64,000 bases of DNA, from NCBI RefSeq assembly GCF_000735345.1, contig NZ_JMPJ01000037.1, positions 42,431 to 106,430 on the forward strand, given 5' to 3'. This DNA is from Ewingella americana ATCC 33852. Its GTDB lineage: Bacteria; Pseudomonadota; Gammaproteobacteria; Enterobacterales; Enterobacteriaceae. The translations under genes were made by a program, and so were the position numbers. The notes below the pieces were generated by a model. That model had not been told where the DNA came from, searched no databases, and saw only the letters and a list, made by a program, of their open reading frames with translations. Positions 26,791 to 35,972 of this stretch are shown here, in pieces. Positions within the stretch are counted from its first letter, which is position 1; the number at the start of each line of letters is the position of its first letter.

Positions 26791-27813
26791 ATGAAAAAGA
26801 TTGGCTTTTTATCGTTCGGCCACTGGACGCCATCACCACAGTCGGCCACCCGCTCGGCGTCTGACGTGCTGCTGCAGTCCATTGATCTCGCCGTAGCGGC
26901 TGAAGAGCTGGGCGCAGATGGTGCATATTTCCGCGTTCACCACTTTGCTCGCCAACTGAGTTCGCCTTTCCCTCTGCTGGCGGCCATCGGCGCAAAAACC
27001 AGCAAGATTGAGATTGGTACCGGCGTGATCGACATGCGCTATGAGAATCCGCTGTACATGGCTGAAAGCGCCAGCGCCGCAGATTTGATCTCCGGCGGGC
27101 GTTTGCAGCTGGGTATTAGCCGTGGTTCGCCCGAGCAGGTGATTGACGGCTGGCGTCACTTTGGTTTCCAACCTGCCGAGGGGGAAACCGACACCGATAT
27201 GGCGCGTCGCCATACTGAAGAGTTTTTAGAAGTGATACGCGGGAAGGGGTTTGCCGAGCCGCATCCGCAGCCGATGTTCCCTAACCCACCGGGCTTACTG
27301 CGCCCAGAGCCTTATTCGGCTGGCCTGCGTGAGCGCATCTGGTGGGGGGCTGCAACCAATGCGACCTCAATTTGGGCCGCCAAGCTTGGGATGCATCTGC
27401 AAAGCTCGACCCTGAAATTTGATGAAACCGGCGAGCCGTTCCACATTCAGCAGGCGAAGCAGATTCGGGCTTACCGTGCTGCGTGGGCCGAAGCGGGGCA
27501 TCAGCATGCGCCGAGAGTCTCCGTCAGCCGCAGTATTTTTGCGCTGATGAATGACCGTGACCGCGCCTACTTTGGTTCGAGCAGTAATGATGGCGACAAA
27601 ATCGGTTATCTCGATGAGCAAACCCGCGCCATTTTCGGTCGCAGCTACGCCGCAGATCCCGAAACGCTGGTGAAACAGCTTAAACAAGATGAAGCCATCG
27701 CCGAAGCCGACACCCTTCTGCTGACTGTCCCCAACCAGTTGGGCGTGGATTACAACGTGCACGTGATCGAGTCGATCCTTAAGCATGTTGCACCAGCTAT
27801 GGGCTGGCGTTAG
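26791..27813 (+). CDS. LLM-class flavin-dependent monooxygenase (luciferase-like)
   Basis: 340 aa with a (beta/alpha)8 luciferase-like fold: KKIGFLSFGHW at strand 1, AEELGADGAYFRVHHFARQ (a conserved HH), KIEIGTGVIDMRYENPLYMA, and a phosphate-binding-type RLQLGISRGSPEQV. Such enzymes use reduced FMN and O2 to oxidise substrates. The substrate here is unknown. It stands alone between the two tRNA-Asn genes, with its own terminator. Confidence 0.88.
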   Translation: MKKIGFLSFGHWTPSPQSATRSASDVLLQSIDLAVAAEELGADGAYFRVHHFARQLSSPFPLLAAIGAKTSKIEIGTGVIDMRYENPLYMAESASAADLISGGRLQLGISRGSPEQVIDGWRHFGFQPAEGETDTDMARRHTEEFLEVIRGKGFAEPHPQPMFPNPPGLLRPEPYSAGLRERIWWGAATNATSIWAAKLGMHLQSSTLKFDETGEPFHIQQAKQIRAYRAAWAEAGHQHAPRVSVSRSIFALMNDRDRAYFGSSSNDGDKIGYLDEQTRAIFGRSYAADPETLVKQLKQDEAIAEADTLLLTVPNQLGVDYNVHVIESILKHVAPAMGWR

Positions 27814-28137
27814 GAATAGAGTGTTGGAATAGAGCGTTAAGAAGTTAAAAGCCTGCTCGGGGAACCTGGGCAGGCTTTTTTTTGAGCATCACAATAGTGC
27901 AAAAACTCATGATCACCCATACCCCTACATTATTGTCATATTTTTCCTACAAACCAAGGGGGGTGCGTCACCTAGATAGTGGGTGGTTTTCGTGGGATCA
28001 TATGCGGCATAGAACAGAATGAATATGACTTTTTTCGGAAAAGTTGAATCTTTATTTTGTTGATCAGCATCACGTCTAGTCAGCAGAATATTTTCGCTGT
28101 TTCTCTCTAATACACTTTATTTAAATAGGAAATTAAA
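27814..28137. other. Intergenic: terminator plus A/T-rich leader of the fimbrial pair
   Basis: 324 nt. The first part holds the LLM terminator (27847-27883). The rest is A/T-rich and leads to the chaperone at 28138, with a GGAAATTAAA ribosome region. No further gene seen, and no promoter motif is convincing. Confidence 0.5.
27847..27883 (+). terminator. Rho-independent terminator after the LLM gene
   Basis: AAAAGCCTGC pairs with GCAGGCTTTT, followed by a long T-run. A degenerate copy of this sequence occurs at 29895-29931 after the adhesin gene. Confidence 0.88.
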
Positions 28138-28806
28138 ATGTGGAGTTTTCGTTATTTGGTACCACCAGTAATACTTTTGCTTGTGGCGGCAAATGCCATG
28201 GCGGGAGTGGAGTTTGGTGGTACCCGAGTAATCTATAACGGAGCTAAACGAGAGGCTGCGATATCGATTAAAAATTCGGAAAAAGAAACACCGTATCTTA
28301 TTCAGTCTTGGCTTGATAATAACGATGAAAAAAATAGTAATAAAGTGCCTTTTATTGTCACTCCACCTCTATTTCGTTTAGATCCTCTTGGTGAGAATCA
28401 ACTGCGCATTGTTAACACCGAGGCGATGCCGCAAGATCGCGAAAGTCTCTACTGGCTAAATGTGAAGTCGATTGCGGCCAGTCGCCGAGATACCAATCGC
28501 CTGCAAATATCTGTACGCACACGGATAAAAATGATCTATCGCCCTGCGGCATTAATGAAGAAAGCCGCCGATGCGTGGAAGCAATTACAGGTGGCTCGCA
28601 GCGCAGAACATATAACTTTCACTAATCCTAGTGCCTATTATATTTCATTCTTCAGCGTGAAGGTGGGGGAGAAAGAATTACCAAACCCATTAATGGTTGC
28701 CCCCTTCAGCACCTATTCAATGCGTGTTCCTGACTCAGCTGTTGGCAAAGTCAGCTGGAGCGCCATTAATGATTATGGCGGGCACACGGAAGAAGTATCC
28801 CAGTGA
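28138..28806 (+). CDS. Periplasmic fimbrial chaperone (orphan pair)
   Basis: 222 aa. Signal peptide residues 1-22 (ending AMA). The mature part starts GVEFGGTRVIYNGAKREAAI and has KVPFIVTPPLFRLDP, then AMPQDRESLYWLNVKSI, the pilus-chaperone signature. It ends with KVSWSAINDYGGHTEE. It is a second, distinct chaperone, not a copy of the one at 195-950. No usher or major pilin accompanies it. Its only partner is the adhesin-like gene 111 nt downstream. It may serve a usher encoded elsewhere, for instance by the fimbrial operon at the left end. Confidence 0.92.
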   Translation: MWSFRYLVPPVILLLVAANAMAGVEFGGTRVIYNGAKREAAISIKNSEKETPYLIQSWLDNNDEKNSNKVPFIVTPPLFRLDPLGENQLRIVNTEAMPQDRESLYWLNVKSIAASRRDTNRLQISVRTRIKMIYRPAALMKKAADAWKQLQVARSAEHITFTNPSAYYISFFSVKVGEKELPNPLMVAPFSTYSMRVPDSAVGKVSWSAINDYGGHTEEVSQ

Positions 28807-28917
28807 CCCCCGATTTTAGCGAGAAAATAATTCAGAAATTGAACGGTATATCTAATTTTTAATTAATGGAGATGATCTCGGTTTTTTATTTTTCTGAGAT
28901 TAACAAAAAGGGTTTAT

Positions 28918-29874
28918 ATGAAATCGTATCAGAAAATTATTGTTCTCATATCGCTACTCTTTATGAGTCTTGATGTGGCAGCGTATTGTACCAGAGCTGC
29001 GGGGACATCTGCTTTAGTCTGGACTGTCAGCCCTGGGACCGTGGTGGTAAAAGGCTCTGACCCTATAGGCACACCTGTATATACCAAGTCATTGTCGAGT
29101 AGTCAGGCAGGTAAAACTTTTATCCGTTGCAGTGAAGGTGAAACTTTTTACATTAATATGTTAACCGGCTCGCCTGTCGCAGGTATGACTAACGTGTTTT
29201 CATCCAATGTTCCAGGGATCGGAATAAAAGTGACCGATGCCAAAGGACGAGCCGTTGCACAGCCAGGAATAGCATTTCCGACTCAACCTGACGTATTTAC
29301 CGTGCTTGATTTTACGCCATTTACTTTTGAGTTGATTAAAACGGCCATTATTTCACAGGGGGGAACTCTGGATAGTGGGATGTTTATGGGACTTGTTGGC
29401 CCGGGGCTTGCTGACGGGGATTCTCTTAAGGCATTAATGGGTACAGCTACGATTCAACCTAGTAATGTTTGTACGGTTAATAACCCGGTTATTCAAACCG
29501 ATATGGGAAGTGATGTCTCAAGATATGACTTTAAGGGAGTAGGGAAAACACTCCAAGAAAAAGATATTACTATTGGATTAACCTGTGACCAATTTGCCAA
29601 AGTCAGTATTCAATTTGATGCAACCTCCGTACCTAATAACCCAGATATTATTGCGTTAAATTCATCCAGCAAAAGTGCAAGCGGATTTGGGATTCAATTG
29701 CTTGATAAGCGTAATAATAATCCGATCCAGTTGGCTACACCGCTGTTGATTACGGACAACGCAGATCAAGGGGGATTGGATATGCAATTTATCGCCCGTT
29801 ACTACCAAACTGAGGATCGCGTTGAAGGCGGCGAAGTGAACGCGACTGCCAGTTTCACAATGACCTATCAGTAA
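28918..29874 (+). CDS. Fimbrial tip adhesin-like protein (two-domain)
   Basis: 318 aa. Signal peptide residues 1-22 (ending DVAA), then CTRAAG at the mature start. About residues 23-185 form a putative receptor-binding domain with a Cys pair (residues 23 and 59). The rest, from about 190, is a pilin domain (VCTVNNPVIQTDMGSDVSRY, TIGLTCDQF) ending EVNATASFTMTYQ, the donor-strand tail. Size and layout match FimH-type adhesins. Paired only with the chaperone upstream and lower in GC than surrounding core genes, it looks like acquired cargo. Confidence 0.82.
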   Translation: MKSYQKIIVLISLLFMSLDVAAYCTRAAGTSALVWTVSPGTVVVKGSDPIGTPVYTKSLSSSQAGKTFIRCSEGETFYINMLTGSPVAGMTNVFSSNVPGIGIKVTDAKGRAVAQPGIAFPTQPDVFTVLDFTPFTFELIKTAIISQGGTLDSGMFMGLVGPGLADGDSLKALMGTATIQPSNVCTVNNPVIQTDMGSDVSRYDFKGVGKTLQEKDITIGLTCDQFAKVSIQFDATSVPNNPDIIALNSSSKSASGFGIQLLDKRNNNPIQLATPLLITDNADQGGLDMQFIARYYQTEDRVEGGEVNATASFTMTYQ

Positions 29875-29894
29875 GGGAATCACCTACTGATGTG

Positions 29895-29931
29895 AAAAGC
29901 CTGCTCAGGGGAAACTTGGTTGGGCTTTTTT
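29895..29931 (+). terminator. Terminator-like sequence after the adhesin gene
   Basis: AAAAGCCTGCTCAGGGGAAA begins a diverged version of the terminator at 27847-27883. The stem is imperfect (AAGCC with GGGCTT) but a T-run follows. Confidence 0.6.
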
Positions 29932-30013
29932 ACGTTTAGAACATAGGCTCAAGATGTTATCCCCCGAGTCATGTCTTTGCGAATTCGCAGGGCAGATAAA
30001 CCCACAAAAACCA

Positions 30014-30047
30014 AAAAGCCCGCTTAAGTTTCCTTAAGCGGGCTTTT
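30014..30047 (-). terminator. Terminator of the right tRNA-Asn gene
   Basis: A perfect 15-bp stem: AAAAGCCCGCTTAAG (30014-30028) with CTTAAGCGGGCTTTT (30033-30047), 4-nt loop, able to work in both directions. It differs in sequence from the terminator of the left copy. Confidence 0.9.
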
Positions 30048-30054
30048 CTAAATT

Positions 30055-30130
30055 TGGCTCCTCTGACTGGACTCGAACCAGTGACATACGGATTAACAGT
30101 CCGCCGTTCTACCGACTGAACTACAGAGGA
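30055..30130 (-). tRNA. tRNA-Asn (anticodon GTT), right copy
   Basis: Identical over all 76 nt to the left copy, minus strand, CCA encoded. It sits beside mtfA, as tRNA-Asn does in E. coli, which suggests this is the ancestral position. Confidence 0.97.
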
Positions 30131-30147
30131 ATCGTGTGAACGGGGCG
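30055..30147. repeat. 93-bp direct repeat covering tRNA-Asn, right copy
   Basis: Identical to 26465-26557, including 17 bases beyond the tRNA 5' end. The sequences then diverge. Confidence 0.9.
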
Positions 30148-30274
30148 CATGATATCTAGAGCCCTGCGAGGTGTCAACGGCAAATTGGCGCTATTTGACT
30201 GACTGTTCAGCAACTGAGCAAAAAGGCCCGAAAAGTGCAAAAAAGGTGTCCCGAGGTCACAGTTTTAGCGCTGA

Positions 30275-31051
30275 TTAAGCGTCACACGGCTGGTTGCGAA
30301 GCAGCCTTGCCAGCGGGTCTTGTTTGTAAAAACGGCTAAAATGGCCGTAAACCAGCGGGAAGCGGCTCGAAAGCAGTTCTGGCGCACTGAAGAAGTACTC
30401 GGAAAGCACCGCGAAGCACTCAGCCGGGTCGCTGGCGGCGTAGGCGTCCATGCTGGCGGCTTCTTCGCCCACCATATCGATTTCATCCTGCAAGTTTTCC
30501 ATTGCCGCGTGCAGGTCATGCTCCCAAGCCACCACGTCGCGCAGAGGAATAGGGGGAATGCCGCTGACTTCGCCGCCGTTGCGCAGGTCGAGTTTATGCG
30601 CGGCTTCGTGGATGATCAGGTTGAAGCCCGAGGTGTCGAAGGAGTCCTCGATATCCTGCCAGTTGAGCACAATCGGCCCCTGATCCCAGCTCTGGCCGGA
30701 GTGTACTTGCGAACCCGCGTGGACCAGCCCGTTGTCATCTTGCCACGGGGTATCCACCACAAAGGGTTCGGGGTAGAGCAAGATCTCGTGGAAGCCGTCG
30801 AGCCACTCCGCGCCAAGTTCCATCACCGGCAGGGCGAACAGTAGGGCGATACGCGCCTGCATCTGCTCGTTCAGCTCGATGCCTTGTAGCGGCACCAGCC
30901 GTTTTTGGCTCAATAGCTGACCGGCGACTTTCACCAGACGCTGGCGCTCTGGCTCGTCTAGCGAGGCAAACAGCGGAATATCCAGCGCGTCTTGCCACTG
31001 TTGCCACTTGTCGGTCTGAAGCTCATTCGATTTCCACGGCCACTTGATCAT
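30275..31051 (-). CDS. mtfA: MtfA peptidase (Mlc titration factor A)
   Basis: 258 aa from the ATG at 31051, which gives the MIKWPWK start typical of the family. The frame is open 18 codons further upstream. The zinc-peptidase motif [12 protein letters not shown] is present, with a downstream glutamate region ([14 protein letters not shown]). In E. coli MtfA binds the glucose repressor Mlc and so relieves repression of ptsG, and it has aminopeptidase activity. Its position next to tRNA-Asn matches E. coli. Confidence 0.95.
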   Translation of the reverse strand: MIKWPWKSNELQTDKWQQWQDALDIPLFASLDEPERQRLVKVAGQLLSQKRLVPLQGIELNEQMQARIALLFALPVMELGAEWLDGFHEILLYPEPFVVDTPWQDDNGLVHAGSQVHSGQSWDQGPIVLNWQDIEDSFDTSGFNLIIHEAAHKLDLRNGGEVSGIPPIPLRDVVAWEHDLHAAMENLQDEIDMVGEEAASMDAYAASDPAECFAVLSEYFFSAPELLSSRFPLVYGHFSRFYKQDPLARLLRNQPCDA

Positions 31052-31153
31052 CGTCTTGCTCGCAAAGTGAACATTTAAATTCATACCCAATTTCAGTCTG
31101 TCCACCGAGTATTCAATCAGTTACGGCGGCAAATGTCTGTGACTAAAACCACG

Positions 31154-32716
31154 TTACGCCTTGCCAAGGGTTATCGGCGCAGGAGATTCGGACTGCAACC
31201 ACTGTTTGGAGAACGCTTCCGGCGGCACGGGTTTACCGAAGAAGTAGCCCTGGAAGAACTCCAAATGATACGGCGTTAAGTAATCGACTTGCTCCTGCGT
31301 CTCAATCCCTTCCGCCACTATCACCATATCTAGCCTTTTGGCTAAATCAATCACGTTATCGACGATATGCCCGGAAAGCGCGTCAGTGCCGATGCGGCCG
31401 ATGAAACTCTGGTCAATCTTCAAAAAGTCGATATGGAATTTTTGTAAGTAGGTCAGGCTGGAGTGCCCAGTGCCGAAATCATCCAGCGCGATAGACACCC
31501 CAAGGCGACGCAGAGCTTTGAACAGGCTGTCGGTGATGTCGCTCGGCTCAATCAGTTCGCGCTCGGTCAACTCCAGCACCAGATTAATCTTTTTGCCTTT
31601 GAAGGCGTCGAGGAAGGTTTTGCAGTCCTCAATCAGGCTCAGGTCTTTGAAATGGCTGGCACAAATGTTAAAGCCAAAATGGAAGCCGTCCGGCAGTGTC
31701 GACAGGCGCGGGGCGAAATACTCGTGAGTCTGAGTCATCAACTGGCGCGTCATCTCGACAATCATCCCGCTTCCTTCGGCCAGCGGAATAAACTGATAAG
31801 GCGGCACCAGCCCGGCCTGCGGATGCTGCCAGCGCATTAACACTTCACAACCTGTGAGCTGGTAATGGGTGCCATCGACTACTGGCTGGAAGTAGGGGAC
31901 AAACTCGCGGTTGGCGACACTGGCTTTGAGGATAGCCAGAGGCGTGCCGACGCGCCCCAGCAGCATATAGGTCATCAGCCCCATAAATATGCCGAGCAGC
32001 GGGAACAGCAGCAGGCTGAATGGCGAGTAGTCGAGCACATAACGCCAGTGATTAGCATGTTGCACTAACAGGGCGAGTTGATAGGGATAGCGGGCGGAAT
32101 CGACATGCAGGCGCGTGCCTTTAAGGTTGTCGTTGCCGGAATGCACCTTGCCGAGATGGTCCATCCACTGGTCGCCGATGCGAATAATCAGCGAGGAGCG
32201 GGTGCTAAGCAGGTCGAGGATGTTATGCATATAGTAGCCATCCACGCCAATCAGAATGCTGTTGTCGCCATGTTGCTGGCGGTAGGCAATCAGCGGGTGC
32301 TGCGGGGTGACCGCGTTGCCGGTCATCAGGAATAGCTTGCCGCCGACATATTGCTGGTCATTAATCGCCCCCTGTTGCGGGCCGAACAGCGCGGTGCAAT
32401 AGATGGTGTCGCCGCTCGCCAGATTAACTGTTCGCACGTTGGGGACAATCGCAATCTGGCGGCGCATCTCCAGCACCACGTCGCGGCTACAGACTTGCCC
32501 CAGATAGGGCTGTAAGGCGGTGGCGGCCTGATCGGCGTTATCGAACATCTTATCAATCTGTTTTAGGGCCTGCTCCAAACGCTGCTGCCCGTCTTGTTGC
32601 AGCCCCTGCGAGGTCTGCCACGACACGGAAGCCACGCCAAGCGCGACGATCAGCAGGAAAATCAACACTGACGCGGCGATGCGGATATAGGGTCGAATGA
32701 TTTTGGCTCTTAGCAA
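31154..32716 (-). CDS. c-di-GMP phosphodiesterase with CSS and EAL domains
   Basis: 520 aa. Transmembrane helix about residues 13-31, a periplasmic CSS-type sensor domain (about 35-235, with a C-S pair in GQVCSRDVV), a second helix (about 238-258), then a cytoplasmic EAL domain (about 265-510). EAL features are CEVLMRWQHP (EVL in place of the usual EAL), NICASHF, ELTERELIEP, IALDDFGTGHSSLTYLQ, and a later KIDQSF. Catalytic acidic residues look intact, so it should hydrolyse c-di-GMP. The CSS domain senses periplasmic redox state in relatives. Confidence 0.9.
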   Translation of the reverse strand: MLRAKIIRPYIRIAASVLIFLLIVALGVASVSWQTSQGLQQDGQQRLEQALKQIDKMFDNADQAATALQPYLGQVCSRDVVLEMRRQIAIVPNVRTVNLASGDTIYCTALFGPQQGAINDQQYVGGKLFLMTGNAVTPQHPLIAYRQQHGDNSILIGVDGYYMHNILDLLSTRSSLIIRIGDQWMDHLGKVHSGNDNLKGTRLHVDSARYPYQLALLVQHANHWRYVLDYSPFSLLLFPLLGIFMGLMTYMLLGRVGTPLAILKASVANREFVPYFQPVVDGTHYQLTGCEVLMRWQHPQAGLVPPYQFIPLAEGSGMIVEMTRQLMTQTHEYFAPRLSTLPDGFHFGFNICASHFKDLSLIEDCKTFLDAFKGKKINLVLELTERELIEPSDITDSLFKALRRLGVSIALDDFGTGHSSLTYLQKFHIDFLKIDQSFIGRIGTDALSGHIVDNVIDLAKRLDMVIVAEGIETQEQVDYLTPYHLEFFQGYFFGKPVPPEAFSKQWLQSESPAPITLGKA

Positions 32717-32866
32717 AATGAAGAGTCCCGTGGTGAAAATGGAGCGGCGAAGTAATAGGCTAAATATAACCTATTACGTTTAAAACTGTTTTTAAAAACA
32801 GACAAATATGGTGTTTCTGCACACACATCGGGTTTAGATCAAGGGTCTGTTACACGAGGGTTTACA

Positions 32867-32895
32867 TTCTTAAGATTTCTTTGGTGGCTTATACT
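32867..32895 (+). promoter_or_regulatory. Candidate sigma-70 promoter of the alpha/beta hydrolase gene
   Basis: TTCTTA (32867-32872), 17-nt spacer, TATACT (32890-32895), 55 nt upstream of the ATG at 32951. Confidence 0.45.
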
Positions 32896-32950
32896 TTGTA
32901 GGATTTGTTTTTAGGCGGCTGCTTGGCCGCGATGATTTAAGGATTGAGTG

Positions 32951-33961
32951 ATGCCTTCCCGATTGAAACTTCTTCTTCCTGCCGCGTTTTGTTCTCTGTT
33001 ATTCAGCCCGCTGGCGATGGCCGATACCCCCTCTTATGGCCCGCAGCTCGAGGGTTTTACCTATCCTTATCCGTTGAAGCACTTCTCCTTTAACTCGCAG
33101 GGCGAAACCCTGCAAATGGGTTATATGGATGTCGCGCCGGTCGGCCATAAAAATGGTCAGACGGTAGTGCTGATGCACGGCAAGAATTTCTGCGGTGCGA
33201 CCTGGGATGACACCATTAAGGCGCTGGCAGGCAAGGGCTACCGAGTCATTGCCCCGGACCAGATTGGTTTTTGTAGCTCCACCAAGCCGGGCGATTACCA
33301 GTACAGCTTCCAGCAATTGGCGACCAATACCCATGAGCTACTGGAAAGACTGAATATCAAGAAAGCGGTGATTGTCGGCCACTCCACCGGCGGCATGCTG
33401 GCGACGCGCTACAGCCTGATGTTCCCGAGTGAAGTCTCAAAGCTGGTGATGGTCAACCCGATTGGGCTGGAAGATTGGAAAGCCAAGGGCGTGCCTTATC
33501 GCACGGTGGATCAGTGGTATGACCGCGAGCTAAAACTCTCGGCCGACAGCATTCATCAATATGAATTGACTACCTATTACGTCAATAAATGGAAGCCGGA
33601 GTACGATCGCTGGGTGGACATGCTGGCGGGGCTGAACAACGGGCCGGGGCATAAGCTGGTGGCATGGAACTCGGCGCTAATTTACGACATGATTTTCACC
33701 CAGCCGGTGGTCTACGAGTTTAAAGACCTGAAGGTGCCAACCACGCTGATGATTGGTACGTCTGACACTACGGCGATTGGCAGTGATATCGCGCCGCCTG
33801 CGGTGAAAGCCAAACTTGGCCATTACAATGTGCTGGGCAAGCAAACCGCCAAGCTTATCCCCCACGCCAAGCTGATTGAGTTTAAAGGGCTGGGCCACGC
33901 GCCGCAGATGGAAGAGCCGGAGAAATTTAACGCCGCGCTGCTGAAAACCCTAGCGCAATAA
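32951..33961 (+). CDS. Secreted alpha/beta hydrolase
   Basis: 336 aa from the ATG at 32951. The preceding GTG is in frame but the ribosome site AAGGA fits the ATG. Signal peptide about residues 1-25 (ending AMA). The hydrolase fold has an oxyanion-type HGKNFCG, a nucleophile elbow GHSTGG (Ser) and a late His in GLGHAPQMEEP. It probably acts in the periplasm on an ester or similar bond. The substrate cannot be told. It is monocistronic and converges with eptA. Confidence 0.87.
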   Translation: MPSRLKLLLPAAFCSLLFSPLAMADTPSYGPQLEGFTYPYPLKHFSFNSQGETLQMGYMDVAPVGHKNGQTVVLMHGKNFCGATWDDTIKALAGKGYRVIAPDQIGFCSSTKPGDYQYSFQQLATNTHELLERLNIKKAVIVGHSTGGMLATRYSLMFPSEVSKLVMVNPIGLEDWKAKGVPYRTVDQWYDRELKLSADSIHQYELTTYYVNKWKPEYDRWVDMLAGLNNGPGHKLVAWNSALIYDMIFTQPVVYEFKDLKVPTTLMIGTSDTTAIGSDIAPPAVKAKLGHYNVLGKQTAKLIPHAKLIEFKGLGHAPQMEEPEKFNAALLKTLAQ

Positions 33962-33962
33962 A

Positions 33963-34003
33963 GAAGTCGCGCGGCGAAGCTGAAGCCTACGCCGCGCGAC
34001 TTC
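33963..34003. terminator. Bidirectional terminator between the hydrolase and eptA
   Basis: A perfect 14-bp stem: GAAGTCGCGCGGCG (33963-33976) with CGCCGCGCGACTTC (33990-34003), located between two convergent genes. Confidence 0.85.
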
Positions 34004-34008
34004 ATCTT

Positions 34009-35697
34009 CTAATTAGCCGCCTTGCACTCACCTAAAATATTCAACTGCGGGTCCAGCTCGTGGGTCTGCACGTTCATCGCGTCCAGCACGGTGTGGAATA
34101 AATTATCCTGCGACACCTCGGCATTTTTGCCTTTCGCCTGTAAACACGGCAGGTTGATGCGATTGGCGCTGGCGTAGCCCGGCGACAGCCAGAACAGCAT
34201 CGGCACGTGGGTCTGTTCCGCCGGCGCCACGCTGTAAGGCGTGCCGTGCAGATAGAGGCCATTTTCCCCCAGCGACTCGCCGTGGTCCGACAGATAAATC
34301 ACCGCCACGTTGTAGCTATCCTGATACTGCTTGGCCTTTTCAATCACCTGAGACACCACGTAATCGGTGTAGCGCAGCGTGTTGTCATAAGTGTTGATCA
34401 GCTGCTCGCGCGAGCAGTTTTCAATATCGCTGCGCGGGCAGTCGGGTTTGAACACCGCAAACTCCGGCGGGTAGCGTTTGAAGTAGGTCGGCCCGTGGCT
34501 GCCAATCAGGTGCAGGCCAATCAGCCGGTTTTTGCCGTCGCGCTTGATGTCGGCGTCGAGGTTATCCAGCAGCGCCATGTCGTAGCAGGTGTCGCCGTCG
34601 CACTGTTTGTTGTCTTTGGCGGTGCTGATAATGACGTTTGGCACCCGGTCGCACACCCCTTTGCAGCCTTCATCGTTGTCTTTCCATGACACGGACACCC
34701 CGGCGCGTTGCAGGATATCCAGCAGCCCCTCGCTGTTGCGCGCTTTATTATTGTTGAAGTCGACGCGCTTCATATTGGAGAACATGCAGGGCACCGAAAC
34801 CGCCGTGGCGGTGCCGCAGGAACTGGTATGGTTGAAGTAAATCACGTCAGGGATTTTCTGCGTGAAGGCGTTGGTCGGCTGGCTATAGCCGCCGGAAGAC
34901 TGATTCTGCTCGCGCGCCGTCTCGCCAATCACCAGGAACATCAGCGTCGGCTTTTGCGCCGGTTGCTGCACCAGCTTGGCATCCTCGCCAATTTTCTCAA
35001 ACGGCCCTTCGTGAGTGAAGTAGCGATGGTTGTAATACTGGAAGGCGCTGTAGAGGTAGTTAGTCGGCACTATCTCCAGATTCAGCGTGCGGTTGCTGCG
35101 GCCCACCGAGGCATAATCTTTGTAATACACCCCGGCCACGGCGGCGACCACCAACAGTGACAGCAGCATGGAGAGCAGGCGCACGCCGAGGCGGCGCAGC
35201 GCAGATTTCGGGTAGCTCACCTGCGTGAAGAACAGCAGCACGGCGGGCAGCAGGCCGGTGAACAGCACCCACAGCACCACGGAGAGGTTGAGGTAAGAAG
35301 AGGCTTCGCTCTGCTGCGTCTCAACAATGTTCTCAATCATCCCACGGTCAAACACCACCTGATACTTGAGCATGGCGTAGCTGGCCAGGGCGCTTATCGG
35401 CAGAATGACAATAAAGAAAGGTTTAAGTAATGGCCGAAAGCTAAACGGCGTGAAGACGAAATTCAGCGCGACAAACAGCACCAACGGAATGGTGAGAGCA
35501 AAGCCCAGATTGTAAGCTGGCAGCGCGTTAAGTATCCGGTAGAAGTGCAATAAAATGGGGAAGTTAACGACAAAGGTAAAATAAAGACTCAATAACAAAG
35601 TCAGCCAAAGATAACTGACTTTTGGAATAAAATTACGCAAGAAGTGCTCCAACGAAAAGGGTCGATGCCGGGGAAATTCAACAACTGAATGTCTCAT
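34009..35697 (-). CDS. eptA: Lipid A phosphoethanolamine transferase EptA
   Basis: 562 aa. Five N-terminal transmembrane helices (within residues 28-195) precede a periplasmic sulfatase-like domain. Key residues: Glu259 in VIGETARE, the nucleophile Thr296 in SSCGTATAVSVPCMFS, and SDHGESLGE. Paired cysteines are in the positions typical of the family. It adds phosphoethanolamine to lipid A, lowering negative charge and giving polymyxin resistance. Half-sites resembling a PmrA box lie just upstream. It is divergent from an LpxA paralogue, so the two form a small lipid A locus. Confidence 0.95.
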   Translation of the reverse strand: MRHSVVEFPRHRPFSLEHFLRNFIPKVSYLWLTLLLSLYFTFVVNFPILLHFYRILNALPAYNLGFALTIPLVLFVALNFVFTPFSFRPLLKPFFIVILPISALASYAMLKYQVVFDRGMIENIVETQQSEASSYLNLSVVLWVLFTGLLPAVLLFFTQVSYPKSALRRLGVRLLSMLLSLLVVAAVAGVYYKDYASVGRSNRTLNLEIVPTNYLYSAFQYYNHRYFTHEGPFEKIGEDAKLVQQPAQKPTLMFLVIGETAREQNQSSGGYSQPTNAFTQKIPDVIYFNHTSSCGTATAVSVPCMFSNMKRVDFNNNKARNSEGLLDILQRAGVSVSWKDNDEGCKGVCDRVPNVIISTAKDNKQCDGDTCYDMALLDNLDADIKRDGKNRLIGLHLIGSHGPTYFKRYPPEFAVFKPDCPRSDIENCSREQLINTYDNTLRYTDYVVSQVIEKAKQYQDSYNVAVIYLSDHGESLGENGLYLHGTPYSVAPAEQTHVPMLFWLSPGYASANRINLPCLQAKGKNAEVSQDNLFHTVLDAMNVQTHELDPQLNILGECKAAN

Positions 35698-35708
35698 CCT
35701 GACATCAC

Positions 35709-35739
35709 CTTAACGATCCAAGCTTAAGAAAGCCTTAAC
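35709..35739 (-). promoter_or_regulatory. PmrA-box-like half-sites upstream of eptA
   Basis: Three CTTAA-type half-sites on the plus strand: CTTAAC (35709-35714), CTTAAG (35723-35728) and CTTAAC (35734-35739). The last two are separated by exactly 5 nt, as in the PmrA consensus YTTAAK-N5-YTTAAK, with one mismatch. eptA is a known PmrA target in enterobacteria. The site is unusually near the start codon (26 nt). Confidence 0.42.
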
Positions 35740-35945
35740 CTGCCTGCGCAGTCACTCCGTGGGCCTAAAGTTCATAAAATAAATAAAATATATAACCGTC
35801 TTTTGGCGGCGTAAGCCCGTATGCTCATTGGCTCGTACGGCCTGTAAATCTCAGCCGCCGTGCCACCTGCGTGCTTTCTGAATGCCTTCTGTTTTTTCAG
35901 CGCGACATCAATTTATGTCAGTTTTCTTGCTTAAGAAAGCATGTC

Positions 35946-35972
35946 TCAGAGGCCCGTTTTATCGGCCTCTGA
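35946..35972 (+). promoter_or_regulatory. Hairpin touching the ribosome site of the LpxA paralogue
   Basis: TCAGAGGCC (35946-35954) and GGCCTCTGA (35964-35972) form a perfect 9-bp stem with a 9-nt loop. Its last base is the first A of the AAGGAG ribosome site at 35972-35977. It may limit translation from the TTG start at 35984. Confidence 0.5.

Noticed and set aside
26465-30130. tRNA-Asn repeats as attL/attR of an active integrative element
   Set aside because: No integrase, excisionase or mobilisation gene lies between or beside them in the window, and whole tRNA copies with separate terminators fit gene duplication as well.
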